Shown here: positions 24,866 through 32,553 of the stretch, in pieces
How positions within the stretch are numbered: the stretch's first letter is position 1
Layout of the letters: every line of letters begins with the position of its first letter
DNA from: Flagellimonas sp. S3867
GTDB taxonomy: Bacteria > Bacteroidota > Bacteroidia > Flavobacteriales > Flavobacteriaceae
Direction of reading: 5' to 3'
Assembly: GCF_014698935.1 (NCBI RefSeq)
Contig: NZ_JACVMN010000002.1
Location: 992,001-1,056,000, forward strand
DNA: 64,000 bases
Made by a program: the position numbers and the translations under genes
The notes under the pieces: generated by a model
What the model was told of the DNA's origin: nothing
The model's input: the letters and a program-made list of their open reading frames with translations, nothing else
Database searches by the model: none

Positions 24866-25510
24866 GTGAAAGGAATTAGAATCATATCGGTAACAGTCAT
24901 AATGGGTTTTGTAGGTGCGTTACAAGCTCAGTTTGCTCAATTGGAATTGTTCTCAGGATTTGAGAAAACAGACTTCACTTTATTCTCCAATTATTCTATT
25001 GATTCCAATAATACAGTAAGTATTGCTACCCTTGCTTTCTTTCAGAAATTCCGGGAAAAAGAAAATCAGATTTTTGATGAAGTAGGTGTACAACCAACTT
25101 TGTTTTGGAATATTAATGAAAACTTTTCTTTAGGACCTTCTCTATACTACAATAGTTTTGGGGGATTTTCAGAGAGACTTTCTGGTAAGTTCACCCTGAA
25201 AACTTCCAGCACTTTGTTGGTGGTTATTCCCACGGTAGCATATTCAGAAAAGAAAGATGCAGGCCTCGGCGAAATATTCGCTCAATTTCAAATACAAATA
25301 CCACTGAGTAAAACAATCTCCCTGTGGTTAAATGGACAGTTCTTAACTGTTTGGGATAAGCTCAAATCGCATTCCAGAAGCTTCCAACAACTACGTTTTG
25401 GCACATCTTACAAAGGCCATCAACTAGGGCTTGGGGTCGATTTTGACCAATATGGGTCCAAACCCATTCAAAAATCCTCTTTTGGATTGTATTACCGCAA
25501 AACATTTTAA
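24866..25510 (+). CDS. Secreted outer-membrane-like beta-barrel protein (214 aa)
   Basis: A GTG start and a signal peptide (ISVTVIMGFVGALQAQ) precede alternating amphipathic strands: KTDFTLFSNYSIDSNN, FSLGPSLYYNSFGGFSER and KGHQLGLGVDFDQYG. It ends with the aromatic YYRKTF expected of outer-membrane barrels. It is 12 nt upstream of the FMN reductase and 53 nt after Crp/Fnr, so these may form one transcript. No specific family was recognised. Confidence 0.7.
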   Translation: MKGIRIISVTVIMGFVGALQAQFAQLELFSGFEKTDFTLFSNYSIDSNNTVSIATLAFFQKFREKENQIFDEVGVQPTLFWNINENFSLGPSLYYNSFGGFSERLSGKFTLKTSSTLLVVIPTVAYSEKKDAGLGEIFAQFQIQIPLSKTISLWLNGQFLTVWDKLKSHSRSFQQLRFGTSYKGHQLGLGVDFDQYGSKPIQKSSFGLYYRKTF

Positions 25511-25522
25511 ACTCGATATATT

Positions 25523-26053
25523 ATGAAAAAAGTAGTAACAATTGCAGGCAGCAACAGTCAAAAATCACTCAACAAATCACTTTTAGGCTACACAACCAAT
25601 CTTTTGAAGGAGGTAAAGACTATTTCTATCGATTTGAACGATTATATACTGCCTATCTATGGAGAGGACTTTGAAGCGGAGAATGGCATACCTACAGCAG
25701 TAAAAAGATTGGACGAAATCATTGATTCAGCAGATGGGTTTATCATATCATTAGCAGAACATAATGGCTCTTATGCCGCTGTGTTTAAAAACACCATAGA
25801 CTGGTTGTCACGGTTAGACATGAAAATTTGGAAAGAAAAGCCTATGTTACTTATGGCGACCTCGCCTGGAGGAAGAGGAGGGGCAACCGTACTTCAATCT
25901 GCAAGCGCCTATTTTCCATTTCTAGGAGCAAAAGTGATAGCAACGTATTCGATGCCGTCGTTTTATGACAATTTTATAGAAGGTGAAATCATCGAGGAGC
26001 ATTCTAGAAATGAGTTGGAAGATAAAACCGCTTTGTTTTTTGCAGCACTATAA
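25523..26053 (+). CDS. NADPH-dependent FMN reductase-like flavoprotein (176 aa)
   Basis: The flavodoxin-like start VVTIAGSNSQKSLNKSLLGY holds the FMN phosphate loop. The middle motif FIISLAEHNGSYAAVFKNTI followed by DWLSRLDM is the second FMN contact, close to the PEYNGSxPGxLKNAID pattern of the family. The region MLLMATSPGGRGGATVLQSA is also conserved. The length is normal. Members reduce FMN, quinones or azo dyes with NAD(P)H and can relieve oxidative or quinone stress, which matches the peroxiredoxin on the same island. Confidence 0.93.
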   Translation: MKKVVTIAGSNSQKSLNKSLLGYTTNLLKEVKTISIDLNDYILPIYGEDFEAENGIPTAVKRLDEIIDSADGFIISLAEHNGSYAAVFKNTIDWLSRLDMKIWKEKPMLLMATSPGGRGGATVLQSASAYFPFLGAKVIATYSMPSFYDNFIEGEIIEEHSRNELEDKTALFFAAL

Positions 26054-26244
26054 TGAAGACTATTGGGGCGAGCCTTTAGAAAAATATAGGTAAGTCCCTT
26101 TCTAAATTCTTCTTTCAACCTCAATATTAAATTTCGATTGGTCGTGCAATGTACTTTTCGAACAAATCATACTTCCGCTCGAATAAATGATTAGAGGTAT
26201 ATCTCAGCAACTTTGTGTCTAAATTAATCATTAACCTATTTATA

Positions 26245-26409
26245 ATGAGTGTACTAACAAAACTAATCATAACAACTTGTCTCTCAATTATGACAGGACT
26301 AAGCGAGTCAAAGACATCGTACGATGACTCCTATTATTTAGCAGTTGAGGCACCTATTCATTGGGTAGTTTTAACGAAAACTTCGATACTACCTCAAATA
26401 CCATTATAA
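26245..26409 (+). CDS. Short secreted leader-like ORF, possible 5' fragment of the NTF2-like gene
   Basis: This 54-residue frame starts at an ATG and has a signal-peptide-like start (VLTKLIITTCLSIMTGLSES) followed by YDDSYYLAVEAPIHW. Its 3' end overlaps the NTF2-like frame, which has no ATG and begins at a TTG at 26361. The two together look like one secreted NTF2-type protein broken by a one-base frameshift near 26350-26365. As an independent gene it would be very small. Confidence 0.4.
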   Translation: MSVLTKLIITTCLSIMTGLSESKTSYDDSYYLAVEAPIHWVVLTKTSILPQIPL

Positions 26410-26894
26410 AGGAGGAAGAACTAAGATTGGTTGATCGCAGATTTAAGGCATTCGTTGGTGAAGATGCGGAATTAAAAAGCAACAAAGAAGTTGTGCAAAA
26501 CTACTTTAAAGCATTCCAAAGAGGAGATTTGGAGGTAGTGCTGCGCACATTTCACCCTGACTGCTATATAGTTAGTGTAAAGGAGGAAGAACGTTCAACG
26601 GAGCAACTTCATGGAATTTACCGAACACGTGAAGAGGCAAAACAATTTCTCAAGAACATAGTTACTCTATTTGACACCAAGGATTTTACGGTGGACACGG
26701 TGGTTGAAGCTGAAGGAAATATTGTAGTGTCCAAGGGAACATTTTCACACTTAATAAAAAGCTCAGGAAAATTGTTCAATAGCAATTGGGCACAATGGTG
26801 TTTGGTCGAAGACGAAATGATCAAGGAATATAGATTTTATGAAGATTCCGCGGCTTTGATAGAAGCATCAAACGTTGAATTTGCTGAGCCATAA
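26361..26894 (+). CDS. NTF2/SnoaL-like domain protein (177 aa), probably 5'-damaged
   Basis: The fold is visible: SNKEVVQNYFKAFQRGDLEV, LRTFHPDCYIVSV, REEAKQFLKNIVTLFDTKDF, EAEGNIVVSKGTFSHLI and AQWCLVEDEMIKEYRFYED. It resembles SnoaL-type ligand-binding or isomerase-like proteins. No ATG precedes the domain; the TTG at 26361 is a poor candidate because a signal peptide lies in another frame just upstream. It may be a functional cytoplasmic product or the 3' part of a broken gene. Confidence 0.65.
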   Translation: MGSFNENFDTTSNTIIKEEELRLVDRRFKAFVGEDAELKSNKEVVQNYFKAFQRGDLEVVLRTFHPDCYIVSVKEEERSTEQLHGIYRTREEAKQFLKNIVTLFDTKDFTVDTVVEAEGNIVVSKGTFSHLIKSSGKLFNSNWAQWCLVEDEMIKEYRFYEDSAALIEASNVEFAEP

Positions 26895-27601
26895 AATCTA
26901 AAGCTATAGCTCACCAATTTGAGTTTTGGAAATACCTAGGTGAAGCCGGAAATTACTTTTCATGTGATGGTGGTTATTCCACAATTTCGGCGAAAAATTT
27001 AACTTGGCCGTCTAGAATATTTAACTTGGCAAATCCTGATATCGGACTACTGAAGCAAACAATCCAATTAAAAGGAATGCCCCATTCGATTGCTGTGGAA
27101 GAAGGAGATGGCATTGGGGAGGACATGGAAAACAAAGGTTTTCAAATAAGTTCTATTGTAGACGGAATGACTTTGCTGTTGAAACCTTCCATGTCGTTTT
27201 CAGCATCAAAGAACATTGACAGGGTCGGAAACCAAGAAGATATCAAAGTATTTACCAATATTGCTTCAGAGGCTTTTGGTTATAACATTTATCCATCTTC
27301 TCTTTCAGGACTTATTGGTGAAAACAGGACGACGCTGTTTATTGGGAGATACAAAGACAACTACGTAAGCTGTGGAATTCTGTTTTTGGATTCCAACAAG
27401 GATTCCGGGTTGCACATGATAGGGACAAGAAAGGGCTTCCGAGGTTTAGGTCTGGGCAAAACGATGACAGAGCATTTATTGTATCAAGCAACTAAAAATA
27501 AAAGCGAACAAGTGCATTTGGTGGCTTCAAAATTGGGTTCACCTATCTACAATAAGCTGGGTTTTCAAAACCGTGGGTATTTAAAGTCCTACGTCATTTA
27601 A
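26891..27601 (+). CDS. GNAT-family acetyltransferase (frame open from 26891; start codon unclear)
   Basis: The acetyl-CoA region is clear at the C-terminus: SGLHMIGTRKGFRGLGLGKT, then MTEHLLYQATKNKSEQVHLV, then LGSPIYNKLGFQNRGYLKSY. The first usual start in frame is a TTG at 27026. The frame is open 45 codons further upstream and reads natural-looking protein (HQFEFWKYLGEAGNYFSCDG, GYSTISAKNLTWPSRIF), beginning at ATA AAA TCT AAA. The true start may therefore be an ATG mutated to ATA at 26891. Beyond acetyl transfer, the substrate is unknown. Confidence 0.75.
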   Translation: MKSKAIAHQFEFWKYLGEAGNYFSCDGGYSTISAKNLTWPSRIFNLANPDIGLLKQTIQLKGMPHSIAVEEGDGIGEDMENKGFQISSIVDGMTLLLKPSMSFSASKNIDRVGNQEDIKVFTNIASEAFGYNIYPSSLSGLIGENRTTLFIGRYKDNYVSCGILFLDSNKDSGLHMIGTRKGFRGLGLGKTMTEHLLYQATKNKSEQVHLVASKLGSPIYNKLGFQNRGYLKSYVI

Positions 27602-27611
27602 GTAAGATATT

Positions 27612-28736
27612 ATGAAATATATATTATTAGTCATGTTCGGCACTATGTTCTGCGCCAATGCACAAGATATCAATCAGTTATTGGAGAGTAAACTTGATTC
27701 CTCATCAGAGAACCCTGTGCATAGCATTTCCGTTTATGTAAAAACCAATGATAGCGTGATTGTAGACGAAGCCGTCGGACTGCGGCGAAAAAATGGAGAG
27801 AAAGCCAAGACTACGGACCTATTTAGAATTGCAAGTAGCACCAAATTATTTATAGCAACGATAATATTGCAACTTGAGGAAGAAGGTAAGCTCCAGCTTG
27901 AGGATAAAATGTATCCTTACCTAAAGGATATGGATTTTTTGCGACTGGATGACTTTCATTTTTATCAGGATTCGACGAATTTGAGCCAGAGGAGTACAAG
28001 TTTTTCGAAAGCAATGACCATAAAACAACTTTTATCCCACAGAAGTGGTCTGGCAGATATTTTTAATGATAGGCAGGAGGCTTTCTTCAGTATGGTTATG
28101 AGGGAACCTGAACAACAGTATCGGCCAAGAAACATTGTCAATTTATATTTTGAATACGGGCTCAACAAAGAAGCCAAATTCAAACCTGATGAAGGTTGGC
28201 ACTATTCCGATATGAACTATGTGCTGTTGGGCCTATTAATTGAAAAATTGGATGAAAAATTATTGTCCCAGTCCATGCGTGACCGGATTCTGCATCCCTT
28301 AGATTTAAAGGACACTTATTTCGAGTTTTATGAGACAACTGAAACCAAGGAAAGTCGGATACATCAATATGTAGGAGCCATCAATTTCAATAGTGTGAAC
28401 ACTTCATTTGATTGGTCAGGGGGTGGATTGGTAAGTACGCATCAAGACTTGGCTACTTTTATGGAGGCTTTGTTCGATAACAAGCTGATCTCAGAAAAAT
28501 CATTACAAAAAATGATAAAGGCAAAAGCAACTATTAAGGATCATCTGCCTTACGGACTTGGAGTTTATAAATCTATTTACAATGGAGAAACCTACTATGG
28601 TCATTATGGATTTTACGGGACTTACATTGGATACAGTCCAAGTACCAATACAGTGCTTTCATACTGCATTTCACAGGCTATGCCTTCTTTTTACGTTTAT
28701 GAATTAGTTGATTCTTTGTTCAAAAATTTAAAATAG
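27612..28736 (+). CDS. Serine beta-lactamase-family hydrolase (374 aa), secreted
   Basis: A signal peptide (ILLVMFGTMFCANAQ) is followed by the class C / penicillin-binding-protein-like fold: the nucleophile motif FRIASSTKLFIATIILQLEE (S-x-x-K), LLSHRSGLADIF, the Tyr motif GWHYSDMNYVLLGLLIEKLD (Y-S-D in place of Y-x-N) and the third motif region YYGHYGFYGTYIGYSPS. Proteins of this type are usually esterases or D-amino-acid peptidases rather than antibiotic-degrading enzymes. It lies 10 nt after the GNAT gene. Confidence 0.9.
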   Translation: MKYILLVMFGTMFCANAQDINQLLESKLDSSSENPVHSISVYVKTNDSVIVDEAVGLRRKNGEKAKTTDLFRIASSTKLFIATIILQLEEEGKLQLEDKMYPYLKDMDFLRLDDFHFYQDSTNLSQRSTSFSKAMTIKQLLSHRSGLADIFNDRQEAFFSMVMREPEQQYRPRNIVNLYFEYGLNKEAKFKPDEGWHYSDMNYVLLGLLIEKLDEKLLSQSMRDRILHPLDLKDTYFEFYETTETKESRIHQYVGAINFNSVNTSFDWSGGGLVSTHQDLATFMEALFDNKLISEKSLQKMIKAKATIKDHLPYGLGVYKSIYNGETYYGHYGFYGTYIGYSPSTNTVLSYCISQAMPSFYVYELVDSLFKNLK

Positions 28737-29622
28737 TCATTCTAAAATGTATTTTATAAATTAAAGAGGGGGTCTTTAAACATGGTCCTTTTTACTGGTC
28801 TCTTTGTCTGATGCCATAACCTTTAATCTACAGAGTCCCAAACACGGTCTCTTTTGGTAGTATTGTTAATTCTCTTTTATAGGACAGTTCGATGCTCATA
28901 TTCTGTTTCTATAGCATTTTGATTTCAATTAATGTTAAACAACTTCATACTTTATGTCCAACATTCTCATTTTCTTTAAACTTTAAGAATCAATGAAATT
29001 TGCAATGTTTTAGATAAATATGGTTGATGTGAAAGGCACCCAGTGTTTACATTTTTTGTCCTGCCAGCAGGACGAGAAATGTAAAGCGAGAGGGTAGCAC
29101 GGCAAGCCGGTGCTACGTTGTCCAATTTCTGGCCAAAAGGCCAGTGAAATTAGGGCTTTAGTCAGTTCATTCTCATGAATGAATTTTCATTTTTTTACTG
29201 TAAAAACCCTTGAAACCCCTAAAAACATTGAAAAAGTTTACAGTAAAAACAGAAAAACCACGAATAAAGAAATGATGCTTTTTTGGTTGGTTCAAGAACA
29301 CAGTGAACTAACCGTTTTCCAATCAATGTTTTTTGTGAATTGGGTCAAAACGTCTCGAAAGCCCTAAAAAAAGAGAATAAAATTGATCCATTTTTGCTTT
29401 TAATGGAACTTTTGCCTCGCTCAGTAAATTAGTTTGTGTAAGGTTTGGGACGCTTGCAGCACTTCGCCTTGCTACGTTCGCCTCTTTGATTGTAAAACAT
29501 ATTTGATTTGGGGATACTATTTAGGATATATTGCTTTTTTATTGGGTTTGATTTTATAAAAAAGAACGGAGAAATTATCCCCGTCCCTCGATATCAAAAT
29601 ATTATCCCTTCAAAAATTTAAT
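28737..29622. other. 886-bp region without a gene, carrying a cluster of hairpins
   Basis: No convincing gene is present. At 29046-29085, TTTACATTT and AAATGTAAA flank GTCCTGC-CA-GCAGGAC. At 29094-29116, GTAGCACGGC pairs with GCCGGTGCTAC. At 29124-29151, AATTTCTGGCC pairs with GGCCAGTGAAATT. At 29166-29183, TTCATTC pairs with GAATGAA. At 29192-29204 and 29237-29249, a 13-bp exact inverted repeat TTTTTACTGTAAA encloses 32 bases. Another hairpin lies near 29285-29313. Such density fits a structured RNA or the recognition hairpins of a lost mobile element; neither is proved. Confidence 0.6.
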
Positions 29623-30354
29623 CTATCTAAAAAGAGCTTCAAATTCTTTGGTGGTGTATACGTGACTAGCCACAAATCTATAATTAATTTCTGCAGCTGT
29701 ATTGCCATCGTAACCAGGCGCAACTGCGGAAGCAGTGGCATCCTTAACAACAGCTACTTCAAAACCATCTTCCAGTAGTTCCCTTAAATGTGATTCTACA
29801 CAAAGGTTACCTGACATTCCTGCTAAAACAATCTTATCAATTTTCTGTTTTCTCAATTGAAGAGAAAGATCATTTTGTTCAGGACCGTATACTTTGTGCG
29901 GACCAACCACCGTAACAAAGTCCTTGTCGATGTACTTTTTATATCGGGGTAACCAATCGGCACCAGACCCTTCAAAACCTTTTTTGTTCAATTGATCCCC
30001 ACGGTCAAACATACCTATGTCATGCATTAATTTTTCAAGTGCTCCTTCAAATTGCCATTTATGGTCATGTTCATAGTAATAATGAGGAGAAATAAATACT
30101 TTGATTCCATTGGCTTCTGCAATTTTGAACAATGTCTCCAAGTTTTCAACAGTGTTATTTTTCATAACACTTTCGCCAATAACACCCCATGTGACTCCTT
30201 GAGGACTTAAAAAGTCATTTTGAGGGTCAGTAATTACAATTGCGGTAGTTTCATCAACTTTGAATCCTGGGTCTGGTATCTGGGCACTCAATTTGAAACT
30301 TGAGCCCATTATTACAGCTAGAATTAATAATGTTTTTGTTAATCTGTTTTTCAT
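29623..30354 (-). CDS. Secreted isochorismatase-family cysteine hydrolase (243 aa)
   Basis: A signal peptide (TLLILAVIMGSSFKLSAQ) is followed by the isochorismatase fold: the catalytic Asp in AIVITDPQNDFLSPQG, then the Cys in IVLAGMSGNLCVESHLRELL and the conserved VAVVKDATASA. The catalytic Lys is probably in the DKDFVTVVGPHK region. The length is slightly above normal because of the signal peptide. Family members hydrolyse isochorismate, nicotinamide or other amides; periplasmic forms are uncharacterised. The gene stands alone among the minus-strand genes 29.6-32.3 kb. Confidence 0.9.
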   Translation of the reverse strand: MKNRLTKTLLILAVIMGSSFKLSAQIPDPGFKVDETTAIVITDPQNDFLSPQGVTWGVIGESVMKNNTVENLETLFKIAEANGIKVFISPHYYYEHDHKWQFEGALEKLMHDIGMFDRGDQLNKKGFEGSGADWLPRYKKYIDKDFVTVVGPHKVYGPEQNDLSLQLRKQKIDKIVLAGMSGNLCVESHLRELLEDGFEVAVVKDATASAVAPGYDGNTAAEINYRFVASHVYTTKEFEALFR

Positions 30355-30918
30355 TTTTCTTGATTTTACGTTAAACGATTATTTGATTTTCAATATGTTT
30401 TAAAGCGACATTTTATTGCGCTTTTGAGAACATGCCTTCGGACACATCCTAATTGTTATTTAATCCAAAAGTAGGCCGTATAACTGGCCAGAATTGTGCA
30501 ATCTTGGCTGGGATGTTCTATTATCGCTCTTTGATTATTGACTCTTTGATTTCGAAGTCTGTAGAGGTAAAAATGGCAAATCACCTAAGGAGATGTCCAA
30601 AGGTGATTTTCATGGAAGGGAATTAATTAGGGTAGGAAGTTTTGTAGAAGCTCGAGATTAAAATGATTATTGCTATTTTCAAACAAACCAACCATTTTCG
30701 TCACAATAAAATTCTGATTGGGCACTGTGATCACAATAGTTGTTGTTATTGTAATTCTTGCTTTTTCGATAGGATTTCTTCAACCTACTGTGAAAATATG
30801 TTGCTAGGCTGTTTGATATTGTATTTATGATATTCATGGTCTTTTATTTATAAAGTGAACAGGTTCTTATTGCGCATATAGAATGGTAATACTATCATAT
30901 TTATAAGCTAGGGGAAGC
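30355..30918. other. 564-bp gap with one possible tiny ORF
   Basis: Apart from the 52-residue frame at 30679-30837 on the complement, I see no gene, tRNA or strong terminator here. The DNA is A+T-rich and shows no long repeats. Confidence 0.5.
30679..30837 (-). CDS. Possible small protein (52 aa)
   Basis: An ATG-started frame lies in an otherwise empty gap. It has a helical, basic start (SNSLATYFHSRLKKSYRKSK), an Asn-rich turn NYNNNNYCDH and an acidic tail SEFYCDENGWFV with two Cys. Chance is not excluded; there is no homologue I recognise. Confidence 0.3.
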   Translation of the reverse strand: MNIINTISNSLATYFHSRLKKSYRKSKNYNNNNYCDHSAQSEFYCDENGWFV

Positions 30919-31278
30919 TTAGGGCCTTTCACTTATTTCCAAGTTATTTCCTTCTGAATCCTGAAACCAAGCAGACAAGCTACCGTCGAGATTGTAGATT
31001 TTTTTCCCTTGGGATTCAAAAAACTCCACACCCTTTTCTTCAAGCTCAATTATAGCTTCTTCAATGTTTTCAACAGTAAAACTAATAGCGGTATGTTCTG
31101 CCTTGTTTTTATCGTTTCTTTTATATAGAAGAAACTTTCCATTCCCTTTCTTGGCCCAGTACATATCTAAGCTTTTGCTTAGCAAATCCAGTGTGAAGCC
31201 AAGCGTGTTCCCATAGAAATCTTTAGCTCTAATCACGTCATTTATGGGAATTGCTGCTACTATCTCATTGATTTTCAT
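30919..31278 (-). CDS. VOC-family (glyoxalase/bleomycin-resistance-like) protein (119 aa)
   Basis: One VOC unit: IPINDVIRAKDFYGNTLGFT, YWAKKGNGKFLLYKR, HTAISFTVENIEEAIIELEE, KGVEFFESQG and AWFQDSEGNNLEISER. The final D-x-E-G-N-x-L-E segment carries the usual metal-ligand Glu. VOC proteins are lyases, dioxygenases or drug-binding proteins working as dimers. It lies downstream of the AraC gene and the small ORF on the same strand, so it may be under that regulator. Confidence 0.88.
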   Translation of the reverse strand: MKINEIVAAIPINDVIRAKDFYGNTLGFTLDLLSKSLDMYWAKKGNGKFLLYKRNDKNKAEHTAISFTVENIEEAIIELEEKGVEFFESQGKKIYNLDGSLSAWFQDSEGNNLEISERP

Positions 31279-31336
31279 AGTTATAAATTCTTTGATGATT
31301 AAGTTCTTTATCCAAACAATCAGTTTCTATTCGAGT

Positions 31337-31507
31337 CTAATTCAAACAAATGATCCAATCGGATTTTGATTCTTCAATATGACTTTTAATCCGGTTCATG
31401 AGCATGGTAAAATCCTCTTCAACATTGACCATTTTGAACTTGTTTTTGTTCATTTCGCGACTGTTTCCATAGTACTCCATATCCTCTTGTTTAATAGTTG
31501 ACCACAT
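31337..31507 (-). CDS. Small hypothetical protein (56 aa)
   Basis: The frame follows the AraC stop at once; I start at the ATG at 31505-31507 (a start six codons earlier would overlap AraC). It reads STIKQEDMEYYGNSREMNKN, then NVEEDFTMLMNRIKSHIEES and ends DWIICLN. It is helical and charged with no membrane segment. Position and spacing favour co-transcription with AraC; no family is recognised. Confidence 0.45.
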   Translation of the reverse strand: MWSTIKQEDMEYYGNSREMNKNKFKMVNVEEDFTMLMNRIKSHIEESKSDWIICLN

Positions 31508-31511
31508 AGGA

Positions 31512-32297
31512 TTATGATGCAGCAAGCGCCATTTGCCGATGTGCTTTCCTGAATCTCAAAGGCGTTATTCCATAACTGCTCTTGAAAAGTTGGGTAAAAT
31601 GACTTGCATTGTCACAACCAACACCCATGCCAACCTGGATAATATTGTCTTCAGAGTACAACAACAATTCTTTTGCGCGCTGCATCTTCAATCGTTTCGT
31701 AAACTGTTGTGGGGTTTCTCCTGTAGTCCTCTTGAACATTCGAATAAAATGGTGGACACTTAACTTTACCAATGATGCCAAATCCGTTGTACTTATTTGG
31801 TGATCTATATTTTCAGTGATATGATGCTTTATTTTCTGCATCTGGAATGGGGTTATGCCCATCTTTAGTTCATCATTGTTGGAGAGATTCCGTGAAGTCT
31901 GTTTGACCAAATAGTCAGCTATGGTGATCACCATATTCTCCAAGTACCATTTATCATCGTAAGGACGGTATAAAAGCTCTTGAGTTAAGTATATGGCCAA
32001 TTGGTTGCTTAGGGCATCATCTAAAAAAGATTGCTTTTGAAAGCTGTTATAATTAAGATCCAAGTCCATCTTACCAAATACACCATTGTATATTCCTAGG
32101 ACTAAAGGTCCTTCTGTGGTACGGGCATCTGCCACCTCCAATTGAAAGATAAATTGATAATCTTTATTGACTGCATTGGATTTTTGCCCATTTCCCTGAT
32201 TGTTTATTAGAAATAGAAAAACGGATTTCCTGTGAGCCAATGTTCTTACTGTTTGCTTCTCCTTTATAATCTCTTTAAGTTTCTTTACGTATTCCAT
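31512..32297 (-). CDS. AraC-family transcriptional regulator (261 aa)
   Basis: The C-terminal 100 residues are a two-HTH AraC domain: HITENIDHQISTTDLASLVK, LSVHHFIRMFKRTTGETPQQ and GVGCDNASHFTQLFKSSYGI, closing TPLRFRKAH. The N-terminal part (about 1-150) is a separate sensing domain that I do not recognise. There is no membrane segment. Upstream is a 256-nt gap shared with the giant kinase gene, so it might control that gene as well as the downstream small ORF and VOC gene; this is inferred from position. Confidence 0.88.
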   Translation of the reverse strand: MEYVKKLKEIIKEKQTVRTLAHRKSVFLFLINNQGNGQKSNAVNKDYQFIFQLEVADARTTEGPLVLGIYNGVFGKMDLDLNYNSFQKQSFLDDALSNQLAIYLTQELLYRPYDDKWYLENMVITIADYLVKQTSRNLSNNDELKMGITPFQMQKIKHHITENIDHQISTTDLASLVKLSVHHFIRMFKRTTGETPQQFTKRLKMQRAKELLLYSEDNIIQVGMGVGCDNASHFTQLFKSSYGITPLRFRKAHRQMALAAS

Positions 32298-32553
32298 GGT
32301 AGTAGATTTATTGAATGTCTGGTTTATCGTTTCATTGATTCAAAACTAGTATAGCTTTAAGGGCATTCCCAGTGGAAGTATATAAGCGTAGGCACTTTTC
32401 TAATAAGCGTAGGATCTGGCGGAAATCATTTGAAAAAGAGGCAAAATGAGATCATGATCGCTCAAAAACGATCTTCTTAACGTAGCTGTTAAACTTCTTA
32501 ACGTACCCTAGTTTTATTATAAATTCACTACTTTGAAGTCTAAATGAAAGGCT

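Noticed and set aside
26350..26365. Programmed -1 frameshift in the NTF2-like gene
   Set aside because: No X-XXY-YYZ slippery heptamer or strong downstream hairpin was seen at the overlap.
29046..29249. Retron msr-msd or integron attC array
   Set aside because: No reverse transcriptase or integron integrase is near, and the required conserved core words were not found; kept only as an unexplained hairpin cluster.
29179..29367. 62-residue frame in the hairpin region
   Set aside because: It runs through the 13-bp inverted repeat, has low-complexity Lys/Asn sequence and no start context; it is more likely non-coding.
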